A stretch of 64,000 nucleotides of DNA. Source: Pelobates cultripes (Eukaryota > Chordata > Amphibia > Anura > Pelobatidae). Position 1 is the first letter of the stretch. Each line of letters starts with the position of its first letter. Below are positions 27,011 to 37,693 of the stretch, piece by piece. A program made the position numbers and the translations under genes. The DNA is taken from contig OW240913.1 in assembly GCA_933207985.1 (NCBI GenBank), positions 277,250,987 through 277,314,986 of the forward strand, given 5' to 3'. The notes below the pieces were generated by a model, which was not told the DNA's origin, made no database searches, and saw only the letters and a program-made list of their open reading frames with translations.

Positions 27011-27342
27011 AAGGAGTGCTTGACTGCTATTTGCTCCACCAGTTGTGGGAACATTTGTTAGGGATTCAGAATGCTCCTGTAAAAGAAAACATTCACTAAC
27101 TTTGGACAGTGGTCTGTGGGCATCGCTATAGCTGAATGGCGACCAGACCCAGAGCCAGCAGGAAAAGGAAGCTTCATCTACCTCAATGAGCTCTACAATC
27201 AGGCCTGTCACCTAGTGGTATTAAGCTCAACATCCTCCATGCTCTACCTGATGGTGCTAGTGGTAGTGGAGGCATTGTTGGTACATTATGTCTGCAATGT
27301 GTTAATTTTAAATATCATTATACATGTGTCTTTTTTTTACTA

Positions 27343-27636
<294 letters not shown>

Positions 27637-29232
27637 TCAGTTACTTCAACACGTCCAAACATAAATAGGATATCCATTTTATTCCAAGCTGTACATATAT
27701 AACTTAGCTGTACATATGAAGATTAATAAGGGTTAAAGTTCCAAGGTACCACTTCAGAGAGTAACTTTCACTGATCTTGGACTAAACATATAGTATGTTT
27801 TCCTATTTCAACTTGTTATGCTAATGTTCATTGACATTTTTATGTCTATTAATAAGCTCTTGAGGAGAACAAGAGTGTATGCCATGTCATAAACATTTAA
27901 TTTTCCACTGAATGTAGTACTATTGTGCTGCATCAATATCAGCAGGGGTAAAACATTGTTTATATGGTGGAGTATAAGGTATCAGGCGACACTTGAGTTC
28001 CTACTGAGTAAGATAGACCTAAATTTGGAATCATACTCTTACTGCATAGTGTGGCCAAATATCTGCATCACTGTCATTTGCATATAGCATTATAATTATT
28101 AGAAACTACAATAGACACTAATTGGGTGTCTATTAATTTTTGTTCCTTACTCATCACCCTGTTGGTAAACCTTTTTGGTGTCCTGAAAATAATACTTACA
28201 GAGTTATTCACTAAAGTGAGAAATCAATGGGAATGAAAACATTTTCAAGCCAGCTATGCTTCCCATTTTGTCACTTTGCCCTAAAATTTTAAATTCTCTT
28301 TGATTTCTTTCTTTAGTAACACTGTACAGGTCCAGCAATCTGCAGGAATGTGACAAGGCTTTTTACTATACCAACTAATAATTTATTCATCAATACATAT
28401 GTAAAAAATCAATTAATAGTTGGAAAATAGTCAGTAGATATATATATATGTTTACTATTTGCTTAACTAATGTATAGTGTGTCACATTCAGTTTTGCAAA
28501 GTGATTGTTAATGATAGAATTTAACATTTCTAAATGCAATTCTAAACTATGCAACAAAAAGATTTTTGTATCTTAATTTTCAATAGCACTAAGTTGTTAA
28601 AAACACACATACAAATATGAACTAAAAGATGTTTTAAAGTTTTACATATACAGTAGGAGTACACCAAAGGGAGCTGAGACATTATGCTTTTATTATGCAA
28701 TACAACTTCTCAGTGTTTAGATGGTATTTACTGCATGCAGATTTCATTCTTTTAACAAAAGACCTCATGGAAAGTAATAGAGTAAAATTAGACCATTATA
28801 TTCTAAACTGGCTTTAAGTAAATGTTAATATCTAAATGGATGCTGATTCCTTGTGATTATATGCTTCATATATGCACCGCTTATAAATAAAGCTGAGATG
28901 CACCATAATGCTAAGACAAATTAAATATTGATTTCCACCCTCAGAGAAAATTCCTTATTTCCTTAAGTAAATGTGAAATAAATTAATGTATACATTGAAG
29001 TGCTGGATTCAAAAGCTCTAGATTTCTAAACTGAGGTAAAGCAGATGTACACAGAACCGAGATTCCAGGTTTCCATTTCTACATTATTTGCTAATGTTTG
29101 TGGAAAGGGTTAAACCATACTCTTGGTTTATGTAATTTCAAATTCTTCGTGCATTATTCAGCGAACACACTGTTATTTCGCAATCCTTATACATTCGCTG
29201 TGTTCAAGGATTATGTCAATTAACTTAGTTTC

Positions 29233-29700
29233 TTAAAGGGACACTATAGGCACCCAGACCACTTCATCTCATTGAAGTGGTCCGGATGCAGTGCCCCTGT
29301 CCTCTTAACCCTGCAATTATAATTATTGCAGTTATTGATAAAATGCAATAATTACCATGCAGGGTTAACTCCACCGCTAGTGACTGTCTACCATAGAAGC
29401 GCTTCCTGGTCCTTAGAGTACTTTTGCAAATTACTAAATGATGCTGGACATCCTCACTCTTTGCATGAGGGCATCCAGCATTAGCTAAAACCCCATAGGA
29501 AAGCATTATGCTATCCAATGGGGTAGTCCTAATGTGATTGTGGCACTTGCCGAGCATTAGTTCCCCCTGTCAGCTGACGTAAAGGCAGAGTGAAGAGGAG
29601 CCTGACCCAGCACCAGGACATTTGTGCTGGAATATGATAAGTGACATATGGTTTTTTGACCCTTTCAGCACCATGGGGGAGCTTACCATTGTGCAAACCA
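29233..29700. mobile_element. T2/Kolobok-like MITE, right end unclear
   Basis: TTAAAGGGACACTATAGGCA starts a well-preserved left end. A hairpin follows directly (AGACCACTTCA with TGAAGTGGTC). A second hairpin pairs AATTATAATTATTGCAG-type sequence with its neighbour, and GATGCTGGACATCCTCA with TGAGGGCATCCAGCAT at 29441-29480. No TTTAA-type right end is evident, so the copy is truncated or diverged. Confidence 0.65.
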
Positions 29701-30382
29701 TTCGATATATATAAAACCTCAATATGACACCTATGTCACACACTTTAATTAAATAGCACCATCTTTCTGAGCAACATTCTGGGAGCCACTGATTGCCATT
29801 AGCACTCTTCATAAACCTTTAAGCTTCAATTTGTGGGCTCAGCATTGGCTGCTGGATCTTTAAATTCACATTTTTCAGCTCTCCCACCCATGTGCCCTTA
29901 AACATGGAATGCACATAGATTTTCTACTTTCTGTTTGGTGGCTGCAGCTCAATTTTTTTAATTTGTTTTACACTCCTGCCCTGTATCAACTGAATTCAGC
30001 ATATATTATGGCATGTATATTCTGTATCAAATCTGTGCAATTTCACACAGATGCCTGATTGTAGCCAGGCAACCATTTTTACTGTATATGGACAATTTGT
30101 TGGAGCAAACCTTCCTTTCCAAAATTAAATACATTCCTCAAAAACACATGGTATTTGATTATTTTATTCATTTTATAAGATGTATGAAGTACTGCAAGAC
30201 AAAGAATGCTTATAATTTCTTACAGTTTTTTTACCATTCCAATATTGTTTAAAACAATAAACAAATTAAAGAAAATATAGAATTGTGCAAATTGACTTAA
30301 TTGTTTTAACAGGTATTACTGAACTGCAATATGTTATAAGTATTGATTTACTCCTAGCACTAAATCCCATTTTTTAAATGAA

Positions 30383-30408
30383 TTATATATATATATATAT
30401 ATATATAT
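30383..30408. repeat. (AT)n microsatellite
   Basis: A pure AT run of about 26 bp. Confidence 0.95.
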
Positions 30409-30986
30409 GAAAATATTTCAGCAATAACAGGCTTAACGTCTGCCTGTCTCTGATGTAATGTCATTTTTAAACCATTGATGGAGGATAGACATTGTGCTGA
30501 CCAGAGATTTATCATAGTTGTACATCACTGAACCTACTTTCCTATGTTATAGATAGATCTGATAGATGTACAGACACAGAGGCTGGCAGACAGAAACTCA
30601 TCCTATTGCAAATATATCAACCTCCAGTAGACAGAATTATTGAGTTTTGGATATCTGGGCCAAAAATGTCACATTAATGGCTAAGTAAGGATTTTATTCA
30701 GTTTAAACTTCCTTGAACTCAATGAGTCTTTGACATTATAAATCAATTAATTCAAGTTAGTCAACTTTTTGAAAAGAAATTAGCTAGCATGCCTGGCATT
30801 GTATAAAAGCTGGTAAGTAGCAAAGTAAATGGCTCAGATTAAATTTGGCAAATACTGTATATACTCGTGTATAAGTCGATCTCATGTATAAGTCGAGTGC
30901 AGTTTTGTGACCAACAATTGTGAAATATGCTATGCCTCGTGGATAAGTCGAGGGTAAAACTTGGGGCTATGAAGCTCTGTGATTTT

Positions 30987-31500
30987 TATAATTATATACA
31001 CACACACTCATACAAACACACACTCTGCATTATATATACACACACACACACTCATACACACACTGCATTATACGCACACACACACACACATTCTGCATTA
31101 TACACACACACTCATACAAACAATCTGCATTATATATACACACACTCATACAAAAACACACTCTGCATTATATACACGCACACTCATACAAACACACTCT
31201 GCATTATACACACACACACACACACACACACACTCATACAAACAATCTGCATTATACACACACTCATACAAACACACACTCTGCATTATATATGCACACA
31301 CTCATACAAACACACACTCTGCATTATGTAATGCAGAGTGTGTGTGTTTGTGTGAATGCAGAGTGTGTGTGTATATAATGCAGAGTGTGTGTTTGTATGA
31401 GTGTGTGTGTATAATGCAGAGTGTGTGTTTGTATGAGTGTGTATATAATGCAGTGTGTGTGTATACAATGCAGAGTGTGTGTTTGTATGAGTGTGTATTT
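30987..31500. repeat. CA/GT minisatellite that switches strand at 31327
   Basis: On the left, 35-45 bp units built of CACACACTCATACAAACA plus CTCTGCATTATA repeat up to about 31326. From there the same units continue as their reverse complement (ATGCAGAGTGTGTG, TTTGTATGAGTGTG). The turn is a perfect short palindrome, CTCTGCATTA/TGTAATGCAGAG. Both arms keep the same register words, so this is an inverted duplication and not two separate microsatellites. The long His/Thr-rich open frames here are artefacts of the repeat. Confidence 0.85.
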
Positions 31501-31729
31501 GTGTGTGAACTGGGTGGGGGAGGGCATTTTTATTATTTTTAATTTTAATATTTAAATTTTTTTATTTTAGTATTTTTTTAAATTTTATTATTTACTTTTT
31601 TTAATTTTAATATTTACATTTTTTTATTGTAATATTTTTTTAAATTATTATTTCATTTTTATTTCTGTCCCCCCTCCCTGCTTGTTAGCTGGCCAGAGAG
31701 CGGGGCTCTCATTCCCTGGTGGTCCAGTG

Positions 31730-32012
31730 GATGGGCTGTGTAGGAGGGGGGCTGGCAGAGAGCTGTTACCTTTCCTGCAGCTCCTGTCAGCTCCCTTCTC
31801 CTCCGGTCTGGTCAGCTCCACTGTAAGTCTCGCGAGAGCCGCGGGGTCAGAGCGTTGCCACACTCCATGCGGCAGTCACACCGTGAGACTTACAGTGGAG
31901 GAAAAGGGAGCTGACTGGAGCACAGGAGAAGGGAGCTGACAGGAGCACAGGAGAAGGGAGCTGACAGGAGCTGCAGGAAAGGTAAGTAACAGCTCTCTGC
32001 CAGCCCCCAACA
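31730..32012. repeat. GC-rich inverted repeat with 28-bp tandem units
   Basis: GGCTGGCAGAGAGCTGTTAC at 31749 pairs with GTAACAGCTCTCTGCCAGCC at 31985. CTTTCCTGCAGCTCCTGT pairs with ACAGGAGCTGCAGGAAAG, and ACTGTAAGTCTCGCGAG pairs with CGTGAGACTTACAGT. The right arm has gained tandem copies of a unit of about 28 bp (GGGAGCTGACAGGAGCACAG). The sequence is CpG-rich compared with its surroundings. Confidence 0.8.
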
Positions 32013-32639
32013 GGACTGCCGGGCTTGTAATGAGCCCGGCGGTCCTGGATTGCCATAATACAGACAGTGACTGGAGTATAAGTCGAGTGGGGGTTTTTCA
32101 GCACAAATAATGTCCTGAAAAACTAGACTTATACTTGAGTATATATGGTAATTATTTTTTATATCTTTTAATCACCCTTCACAAAAAAAAGAATCAACAA
32201 AACAATGTATTATTATAAAATTATAAGAAATATTATTTTATCATTTTATTTACAATATATATTTTTTATTATTATTATTATTGCTTTTAAAAAGGTAAAT
32301 GTGTATACATGTGAAAGCAATCAATAAAAAAAACATAAATATGTAGTATTCAGTGTTAATTTTAAGTAAGTATTTTATAGTATTTATTAGCAGGAACTGC
32401 TATGGAGCTCCAGAGGTGCCAACTAAAATATTTTTTGCATCATGCTCATATGTTAGTGTCTCATGTGCACACGTTAGAAGATCATGCCCACAAAATATTA
32501 CAGTTTGCCAATGAGATTTTATAGCTTGAGTGCACACTTAAAATTTCATGCATGCAATAGAGTTAACTTGTTTGCACAATTCATAAAATCATGCTCAAAA
32601 GGTAACTATATTACAGGCAACAGGGCAGGCACTTCTGTA

Positions 32640-32840
32640 AGCACCAACCACACTCATTGCTGCCTCACCCAGCTCCAGTCCCTGGCTGGGCACTGACATG
32701 GTGGCAAAGTTAGTGTCATTGGAGGGGCTTTACTGCCATGTTGGAGCCCAGCCAGAGACTGGAGTAGGCAATGGCAACAGGGAATGATAGAGTTGCTTAT
32801 TTACGGAAGCATAAGTCCTGCTGCCTATGATATAGTAATA
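32640..32840. repeat. Hairpin repeat fragment
   Basis: CTCCAGTCCCTGGCTGGGC pairs with GCCCAGCCAGAGACTGGAG across a turn near 32718, and CATGGTGGCAAAG pairs with CTTTACTGCCATG. Related to the fragment at 25.9 kb. Confidence 0.5.
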
Positions 32841-33000
32841 TTTTGCACATTATTTCACTATTATGTGAACTGTGTGTGTTTTTGTAGAGGATGCAGTGTA
32901 GATAGTAGATGCAGAGTGTGTATTTGTAGTGGATGCAAAGTGTGTGTGTGTGTAGTGGATGCATTTTTTTTAGTTTGAAATGTTTTTATTTACTTTTATC

Positions 33001-33130
33001 CCCTCCCCTTCCTGTTTCTTCCCTCTCTACTTTTTGGGTATTTGTCTGTGTATATTTTATGTCCTCCACTAATTGTACTGCGTTGCGAAATCTGTTGGCG
33101 CTTTATAAATACAAGTAATAAATAAAGAAA
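33001..33130 (+). repeat. SINE/LINE 3' tail module
   Basis: The 3' end reads AATTGTACTGCGTTGCG, then TCTGTTGGCGCTTTATAAAT and a short AATAAATAA tail. The same ending occurs at 52585-52650 and, inverted, at 44081-44290, so this is a dispersed retroposon tail in the plus orientation. Confidence 0.6.
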
Positions 33131-33195
33131 TATATATATACAAAATAATACCGGCACTCCTGGGCTTTTTATCTTCCTTTTTTATTCAAGTGAAT

Positions 33196-33238
33196 CCAAG
33201 TCGTTTCAACTCCTAAATGGAGCTTTCATCAGGACAGG
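33196..33238 (-). ncRNA. Degenerate hammerhead-like motif
   Basis: On the minus strand CTGATGA is followed by a strong 6-bp stem II (AGCTCC with GGAGTT, loop ATTTA), then GAAACGACTT. The cleavage triplet is changed (GAC in place of GTC) and stem I does not close. Further along the minus strand comes GAATAAA and a GAGTGCCGG tail ending near 33150. The layout is the same as in the copies at 37.2 and 48.0 kb. Confidence 0.45.
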
Positions 33239-33321
33239 TATTATTTTGAAAGTTGTCTATTATGTGACCTTGCACCGGGAACTACACTAAAAGTTAGAGC
33301 GCAAGTGTTTGAAATTGTATG

Positions 33322-34183
33322 TTTAAAATATAAATGGTGAGAGCACTCAGATAAAACAAACAATAATATTACCCAAACTTGATTACAATCTGGAAATAAA
33401 CACAGATAGAAAACACACATAGGGTAATAACGTAACAATAAAAACTTAAAGACTTGAATACTGGTCTCACTCACATAAAAAGAGCCACTTAAATAGCTGT
33501 CTCAAACTGCATGCCTTGAATCAAACTCTTATTGGGCTTTCGCTGGGTCCTTTCTATAGTTGTATTCCATGCACCACCAAGAAACGCAGGTCCAAGGGGT
33601 AACAATAAACTTTATTATCCAAAAGAAATAAAATATAACAAATATTCAAAGAAAGTCCCTTTATATATAAAAGTCCAAAGAGCACCTGACGCGTTTCGGC
33701 GGTCAGCCTTCGTCAGAGGTGATATTTATGATCCATGGCATGCTGTCTTTTATACCTGTCCCTCGTGCCCTTTTTCGCCTCATTCGCGGCACTTTACTTC
33801 CGGGTTTGACGTCGGGACGCGTCCTGCGTCATCACGTCCCGACGTCTGTCTTCACTTCCGGTTTAACCTCATGTTAGGACGTATCAGGAACGTCATAAAA
33901 AAAAAAAACGGAACGTCCATACACTATATTACATCACAAAAAAAAGAATATATAACCTAATACACATAATGAGATAAAACAATCCCATAGTATATAACAA
34001 TAAATTATACATAAAATACTAGAATAAAATGAAAAATATATAATATAATAGAAAGAACTTCATAGAAATCTGAGTAGCAAAAAAAAAGGGAAAACTAAAT
34101 TAATAATAAAAGGAGAAAATAAATAAAACATTAATAAGACAATTAAATATTATTATATAAATAAAAACACTATATATATAAAA
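33322..34183 (-). repeat. PLE left arm (3' pLTR plus 3' untranslated region)
   Basis: This arm follows the endonuclease frame in sense orientation. It holds the A/T-rich untranslated region (33960-34183), a CpG-rich promoter-like block (33770-33895, several GACGT words), the hammerhead motif (33683-33721) and an AATAAAGTTTATTG-type signal downstream of it in the sense direction. It mirrors 34751-35650. Confidence 0.85.
33683..33721 (-). ncRNA. Compact type I hammerhead ribozyme motif (PLE arm)
   Basis: In 39 nt the minus strand gives: stem I strand CACCU, core CUGACGA, one extra A, stem II GGC/GCC with loop UGACC, GAAA, a minimal stem III (C-G plus the A-U core pair, loop GC), the GUC cleavage triplet and the closing stem I strand AGGUG. 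Stem I pairs perfectly over 5 bp. This fits the minimal type I hammerheads known from PLEs. The extra A before stem II departs from the textbook core and could weaken activity. It is in sense with the endonuclease frame. Confidence 0.7.
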
Positions 34184-34202
34184 AAAAAAGGAGATACAAT
34201 AT

Positions 34203-34748
34203 TTATACATATTTATTAATTTCAAAATCGACATTAAGTCCTCGTGGTGCCATCATGTCAAGTTCAAACATCCACTTCATCTCTGCTAATCCTAAAATAT
34301 ACTCCTTATTTCCCCCTCTCCAGTGGATTTTAATTTGGTCAATGCCTATAAACTCTATACCTTTAGGGTCCCCATTATGGACTTGTAAAAAATGACTAGA
34401 CACACTATGATTAGTAAATTTGTGTTGAATATTATATATATGTTCCCTGATTCTGATTTTTAAACTACGTGTAGTCTTACCAATATATTGGAACCCACAT
34501 GGGCACGTTACCATATAAATCACATCTTTACTCGAACACGTTATAAAAGATTTAATCTGATATTCCCTTTTAGTTATAGAGGATACAAACTGTGTAATTT
34601 TCTTATTTTTATTTAGTCTAAAAGAGCACCCCCTACAGGTACCACAAAAATGAAACCCTTTACTTCCCTTTAAAAAATTCCCATCTTTCTCAATTTTCTC
34701 TTTATCTAAAAAACTTCGAGTTAAAATTTGTTTAAAATTACTAGCTCC
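34203..34748 (-). CDS. PLE GIY-YIG endonuclease domain (C-terminal part of the polyprotein)
   Basis: The minus-strand frame is open for about 181 codons from the truncation point near 34748 to the stop at 34203, with no stop or frameshift. A Cys-rich linker comes first (FHFCGTCRGCSF, then FITCSS). The GIY-YIG core follows: DVIYMVTCPCGFQYIGKTTR with the conserved Arg stretch SLKIRIREH, then NHSVSSHF and WMFELDMMAPRGLNVDFEIN. This domain nicks target DNA for priming by the PLE reverse transcriptase. The Cys pattern and the C-terminal position after a now-missing reverse transcriptase fit animal PLEs of the Neptune/Poseidon kind. The copy has no start or polymerase of its own and cannot move alone. 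The open frame suggests a fairly young insertion. Confidence 0.88.
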   Translation of the reverse strand, partial: GASNFKQILTRSFLDKEKIEKDGNFLKGSKGFHFCGTCRGCSFRLNKNKKITQFVSSITKREYQIKSFITCSSKDVIYMVTCPCGFQYIGKTTRSLKIRIREHIYNIQHKFTNHSVSSHFLQVHNGDPKGIEFIGIDQIKIHWRGGNKEYILGLAEMKWMFELDMMAPRGLNVDFEINKYV

Positions 34749-34750
34749 TC

Positions 34751-35650
34751 TTTATATATATAGTGTTTTTATTTATATAATAATATTTAATTGTCTTATT
34801 AATGTTTTATTTATTTTCTCCTTTTATTATTAATTTAGTTTTCCCTTTTTTTTTTGCTACTCAGATTTCTATGAAGTTCTTTCTATTATATTATATATTT
34901 TTCATTTTATTCTAGTATTTTATGTATAATTTATTGTTATATACTATGGGATTGTTTTATCTCATTATGTGTATTAGGTTATATATTCTTTTTTTCTGTA
35001 GATAAGAATCTTGAATATATCAGACTTTTTGTGATGTAATACAGTGTATGGACGTTCCGGTTTTTTTTTTTTTTTATGACGTTCCTGATACGTCCTAACA
35101 TGAAGTTAAACCGGAAGTGAAGACAGACGTCGGGACGTGATGACGCAGGACGCGTCCCAACGTCAAACCCGGAAGTAAAGTGCCGCGAATGCTGCGAAAA
35201 AGGGCGCGAGGGACAGGTATAAAAGACAGCATGCCATGGATTATAAATATCACCTCTGACGAAGGCTGACCGCCGAAACGCGTCAGGTGCTCTTTGGACT
35301 TTTATATATAAAGGGACTTTCTTTGAATATTTGTTATATTTTATTTCTTTTGGATAATAAAGTTTATTGTTACCCCTTGGACCTGCGTTTCTTGGTGGTG
35401 CATGGAATACAACTATAGAAAGGACCCAGCGAACACCCAATAAGAGTTTGATTCAAGGCATGCAGTTTGAGCCAGCTATTTAAGTGGCTCTTTTTATGTG
35501 AGTGAGACCAGTATTCAAGTCTTTAAGTTTTTATTGTTACGTTATTACCCTATGTGTGTTTTTTATCTGTGTTTATTTCCAGATTGTAATCAAGTTTGGG
35601 TAATATTATTGTTTGTTTTATCTAAGTGCTCTCACCATTTATATTTTAAA
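34751..35650 (+). repeat. PLE right arm (inverted copy of the left arm)
   Basis: It starts TTTATATATATAGTG and runs as the reverse complement of 33322-34183 through the A/T-rich part, the CpG-rich block at 35050-35200, the hammerhead and the AATAAAG signal at about 35357, ending at TATATTTTAAA. Differences I can see are single bases, homopolymer lengths (poly-T near 35065) and about 40 bp of net indels. Confidence 0.85.
35251..35289 (+). ncRNA. Compact type I hammerhead ribozyme motif (inverted PLE arm)
   Basis: Sequence and fold are identical to the motif at 33683-33721, here on the plus strand. Stem I CACCU/AGGUG, core CUGACGA, stem II GGC/GCC, GAAA and the GUC triplet are all kept. In this arm it is antisense to the endonuclease frame, so a read-through transcript from the plus strand would carry it in active orientation. 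Confidence 0.7.
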
Positions 35651-35784
35651 CTGTCACTTGTATTTATTTAGTGGTTTCTGTGGCTCCACTAAGGTGATTG
35701 TAGCACCACTATTTATTTTTAGGATTTCTTCACCAGTGTATTTTATTGTTATTTATTGTTTGAAATTGTATATATATATCTGCA

Positions 35785-36730
35785 TTTAAAATTATTCAAT
35801 CTATAAAAAATCAAACAAAAGCAACTGAAATAGCTCAACACAATAAAATGCTCAACATGATAAACTTCAAGTGGTTTCCCCAGATTCAAGTGAAAATAAA
35901 ACTTATAATAACTTCTCCAGTCTCAAAATTATTCAACCACTGAAAATAATCCCTCACAACAGTACAAATATGCAAAACAGGTGTTGTCTCAAGCACACCT
36001 GATGCAGCTAAGCAAGGGCTTCATTAGTTGCACCAGGTGTGCTTAAACTGGAACATTTGAAATACCTGAACTGACTAGGGGTTTGTTGAGTGTCACGTTT
36101 GACTGCATGTTAGAAATATGGCTAAGTCAAAAGAACGGTCCACAAAGGTAAGAAAATGGATCATTGCCCTTTACAAACAAGGGATAGGAAACAAAAAGAT
36201 AGCGAAGGCACTGACTAAAGACACTATTGGAAGCATAGTTTAAAGTTAAAGTAACAGTGGTTACACTACCTGGATGGGTCAGAAAAAGGAAGCTATAATT
36301 TACTGCAACCAGATTTCTGAGAGGGCAAGTTGAGAAAAACCCTTGAGTAACTGCAAAAGACCTGCAGCAGAACTTGGTGGCAACAGGCACTGCAACAAGA
36401 ATTGGTGGCAACGGACACTGAGTTTTCAGTGAACACAATAAGGCACGTACTAAACGCAAAAGGTTTCCATGCCAGAACTCCAAAAAGTGTACCACAACTG
36501 ACCCAAAAGCACATGAAAAGTTGGCTCCAATACGTAATAAGCCACAGAAGTTTTGGGATTCTGTTCTGTGCAGCAATGTAACTAGAACTCTTTGGTCCGA
36601 TGGATCAGCTGTATGTCTGGAGGAAGAAGAATGAAGTATACGTTGAAAATAACACACTCTTTACAGTTAAGCATGGTGGTGGCTTGGTGATTATGTGGGG
36701 TTGACCTGCATCTTCTGGCACTGGAAACTA
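35785..36730 (+). mobile_element. Tc1-like transposon, 5' part only
   Basis: AAATTATTCAATCTATAAAA and CTCAAAATTATTCAACCACT, about 140 bp apart, look like the repeated binding sites of an IR/DR arm. They lead into a transposase relic at 36118. The right half of the element is missing: near 36730 the sequence changes to an unrelated A/T-rich repeat. The exact left end is not defined. Confidence 0.6.
36118..36730 (+). pseudogene. Tc1-like transposase N-terminal relic
   Basis: The ATG at 36118 opens MAKSKERSTKVRKWIIALYK and GIGNKKIAKALTKDTIGSIV, a Tc1-type helix-turn-helix start, followed by a stop. Later pieces in shifted frames include TIRHVLNAKGFHARTPKSVP and the post-catalytic LYVWRKKNEVYVENN and VKHGGGLVIMWG words. 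These are the standard middle segments of Tc1 transposase. The C-terminal catalytic part (Asp/Glu) is absent. The family differs from both the D34E and the D37E elements in this window. Confidence 0.75.
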
Positions 36731-36734
36731 GTGT

Positions 36735-37310
36735 ACCAGTACTTTAACAGCTTTTTTAGCACTTTTATAGTCTCTTAAGCACTTTAAAACCCATTTCAAC
36801 ACTTTCTAATAATCATTTATTTTATTCAAATACATTTATTATAGATTTTCATCCATTTCAGTACTTTATTACTATCTCCACTATATACTCATGCCTATGC
36901 TTATTAGCACTTTTGTTCTTTTCGTAACCAGCACCATAATTTTATGTCTAGCCTGCACCAATGACAGGATTTGATTATCACCTTTATGTTACTAAATACT
37001 AATGGCACTTTGGTCTCTCAGTCTTTTGGTTTCTATGGCAACTAGTAATCCATTGGCACGTCGCCATGCTCTGTGTCATCGCGTATGGGTGGAGCCACAC
37101 ACACTCATACTAACTTGGTGCACCGTGATACCGATCCAAACATCAAACACCTGTGGTTAGACAGTTTACTAATTATTTCTTTGTAATCCTGATACTGATG
37201 AAATTCCTAGATGGGTACTGAAATGTCAATTGTTTGATATTATGCTTATTCAATAAAGTGGATTTCTCTATTGCAAGACCGTGAGTGCAGCCAAATTGTC
37301 CTTTATTTTA
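36735..37310 (+). repeat. Retroelement 3' tail with hammerhead-like motif
   Basis: An A/T-rich part passes into a CpG-containing block (GGCACGTCGCCATGC, GTGTCATCGCGTATGG, 37050-37100). A hammerhead-like motif, CAATAAAGTGG at 37250 and a short tail ending GTGAGTGCAGCC follow. This is the same order as in the PLE arm, so it may be an older PLE terminal repeat. Confidence 0.45.
37189..37232 (+). ncRNA. Degenerate hammerhead-like motif
   Basis: CTGATGA, a stem II region (ATTCCTAGATGGGTACT, weak pairing), GAAAT and GTC are present in order. Stem I does not pair. It is most likely a decayed terminal-repeat ribozyme. Confidence 0.4.
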
Positions 37311-37596
37311 TTTTATATAGGATTTAGATTCAGTTTGTGTTACTGTAATTACTTCCAATATACTTCATCTTATTGTGCTCATCAATAAATTAACACGTTA
37401 TACTCATGATTGAATTATTGATTACTTTTTCTTCATCTTAAGAAAGGGGATTACACTGAAGCCTCTTGTTTGTTATATTGCAAAAACATGCATTAACACA
37501 TTGTATTGAATCTTAAATTATTCCACATGATTATTGTTTTAAGATTTATAAATAACTTATTGTGAAATGCTGATGTTCTTGAATATATATTTTATC

Positions 37597-37693
37597 TTAA
37601 AGGAACATACCAAGCACCACAACTACTGCAGTTTCCTAATGGTTTGCCTTCTTATTTGAGCTAGTGGTTATAGTGCTTGAAGGGTTCTTTTAA
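37597..37693. mobile_element. Solo T2-like hairpin MITE (97 bp)
   Basis: TTAAAGGAACATACCAAGCA at the left pairs with GTGCTTGAAGGGTTCTTTTAA-type sequence at the right, and CACAACTACTGCAG pairs loosely with AGCTAGTGGTTATAG. The element is little more than two inverted ends with TTAA borders. Confidence 0.7.

Larger units (their letters stand above)
30853..32150. mobile_element. TIR DNA element with internal inverted minisatellite
   Basis: The left end reads TACTGTATATACTCGTGTAT followed by AAGTCGA. The right end read in reverse starts TACCATATATACTCAAGTAT followed by AAGTCTAG, so the two are inverted repeats. The sub-terminal AAGTCGAGTG also recurs inverted. Between them lie a CA-to-GT strand-switched minisatellite (30987-31500), an A/T-rich block (31540-31660) and a GC-rich hairpin (31730-32012). 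No transposase is present. This end sequence is typical of an abundant vertebrate MITE type, but I cannot name the superfamily or define the target duplication. Confidence 0.7.
33321..35758 (-). mobile_element. Penelope-like retroelement, 5'-truncated, with inverted terminal arms
   Basis: The insertion is flanked by a 13-bp direct repeat, TTTGAAATTGTAT, at 33308-33320 and 35759-35771. Inside are two inverted arms of about 0.86-0.90 kb (33322-34183 and 34751-35650), near-identical on inspection. Between them is an open GIY-YIG endonuclease frame on the minus strand. About 108 bp of extra sequence lies between the right arm and the right duplication. PLEs are known for truncated copies with direct or inverted pLTR arrangements and for hammerhead motifs in the pLTR. 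All of these are seen here. The reverse transcriptase is absent from this copy. Confidence 0.88.

Noticed and set aside
30927..31542. Long open frames rich in His and Thr
   Set aside because: They are translations of the CA/GT minisatellite, present in several frames and both strands.
33532..33960. A 142-codon open frame repeated as 153 codons on the other strand at 34979-35440
   Set aside because: Both lie in the inverted PLE arms and overlap the hammerhead and promoter-like block. The translation has no domain, so they are chance frames in a duplicated non-coding region.
36127..36657. A 176-codon minus-strand open frame
   Set aside because: It is the complement of a recognisable plus-strand Tc1 transposase relic and shows no motif of its own.
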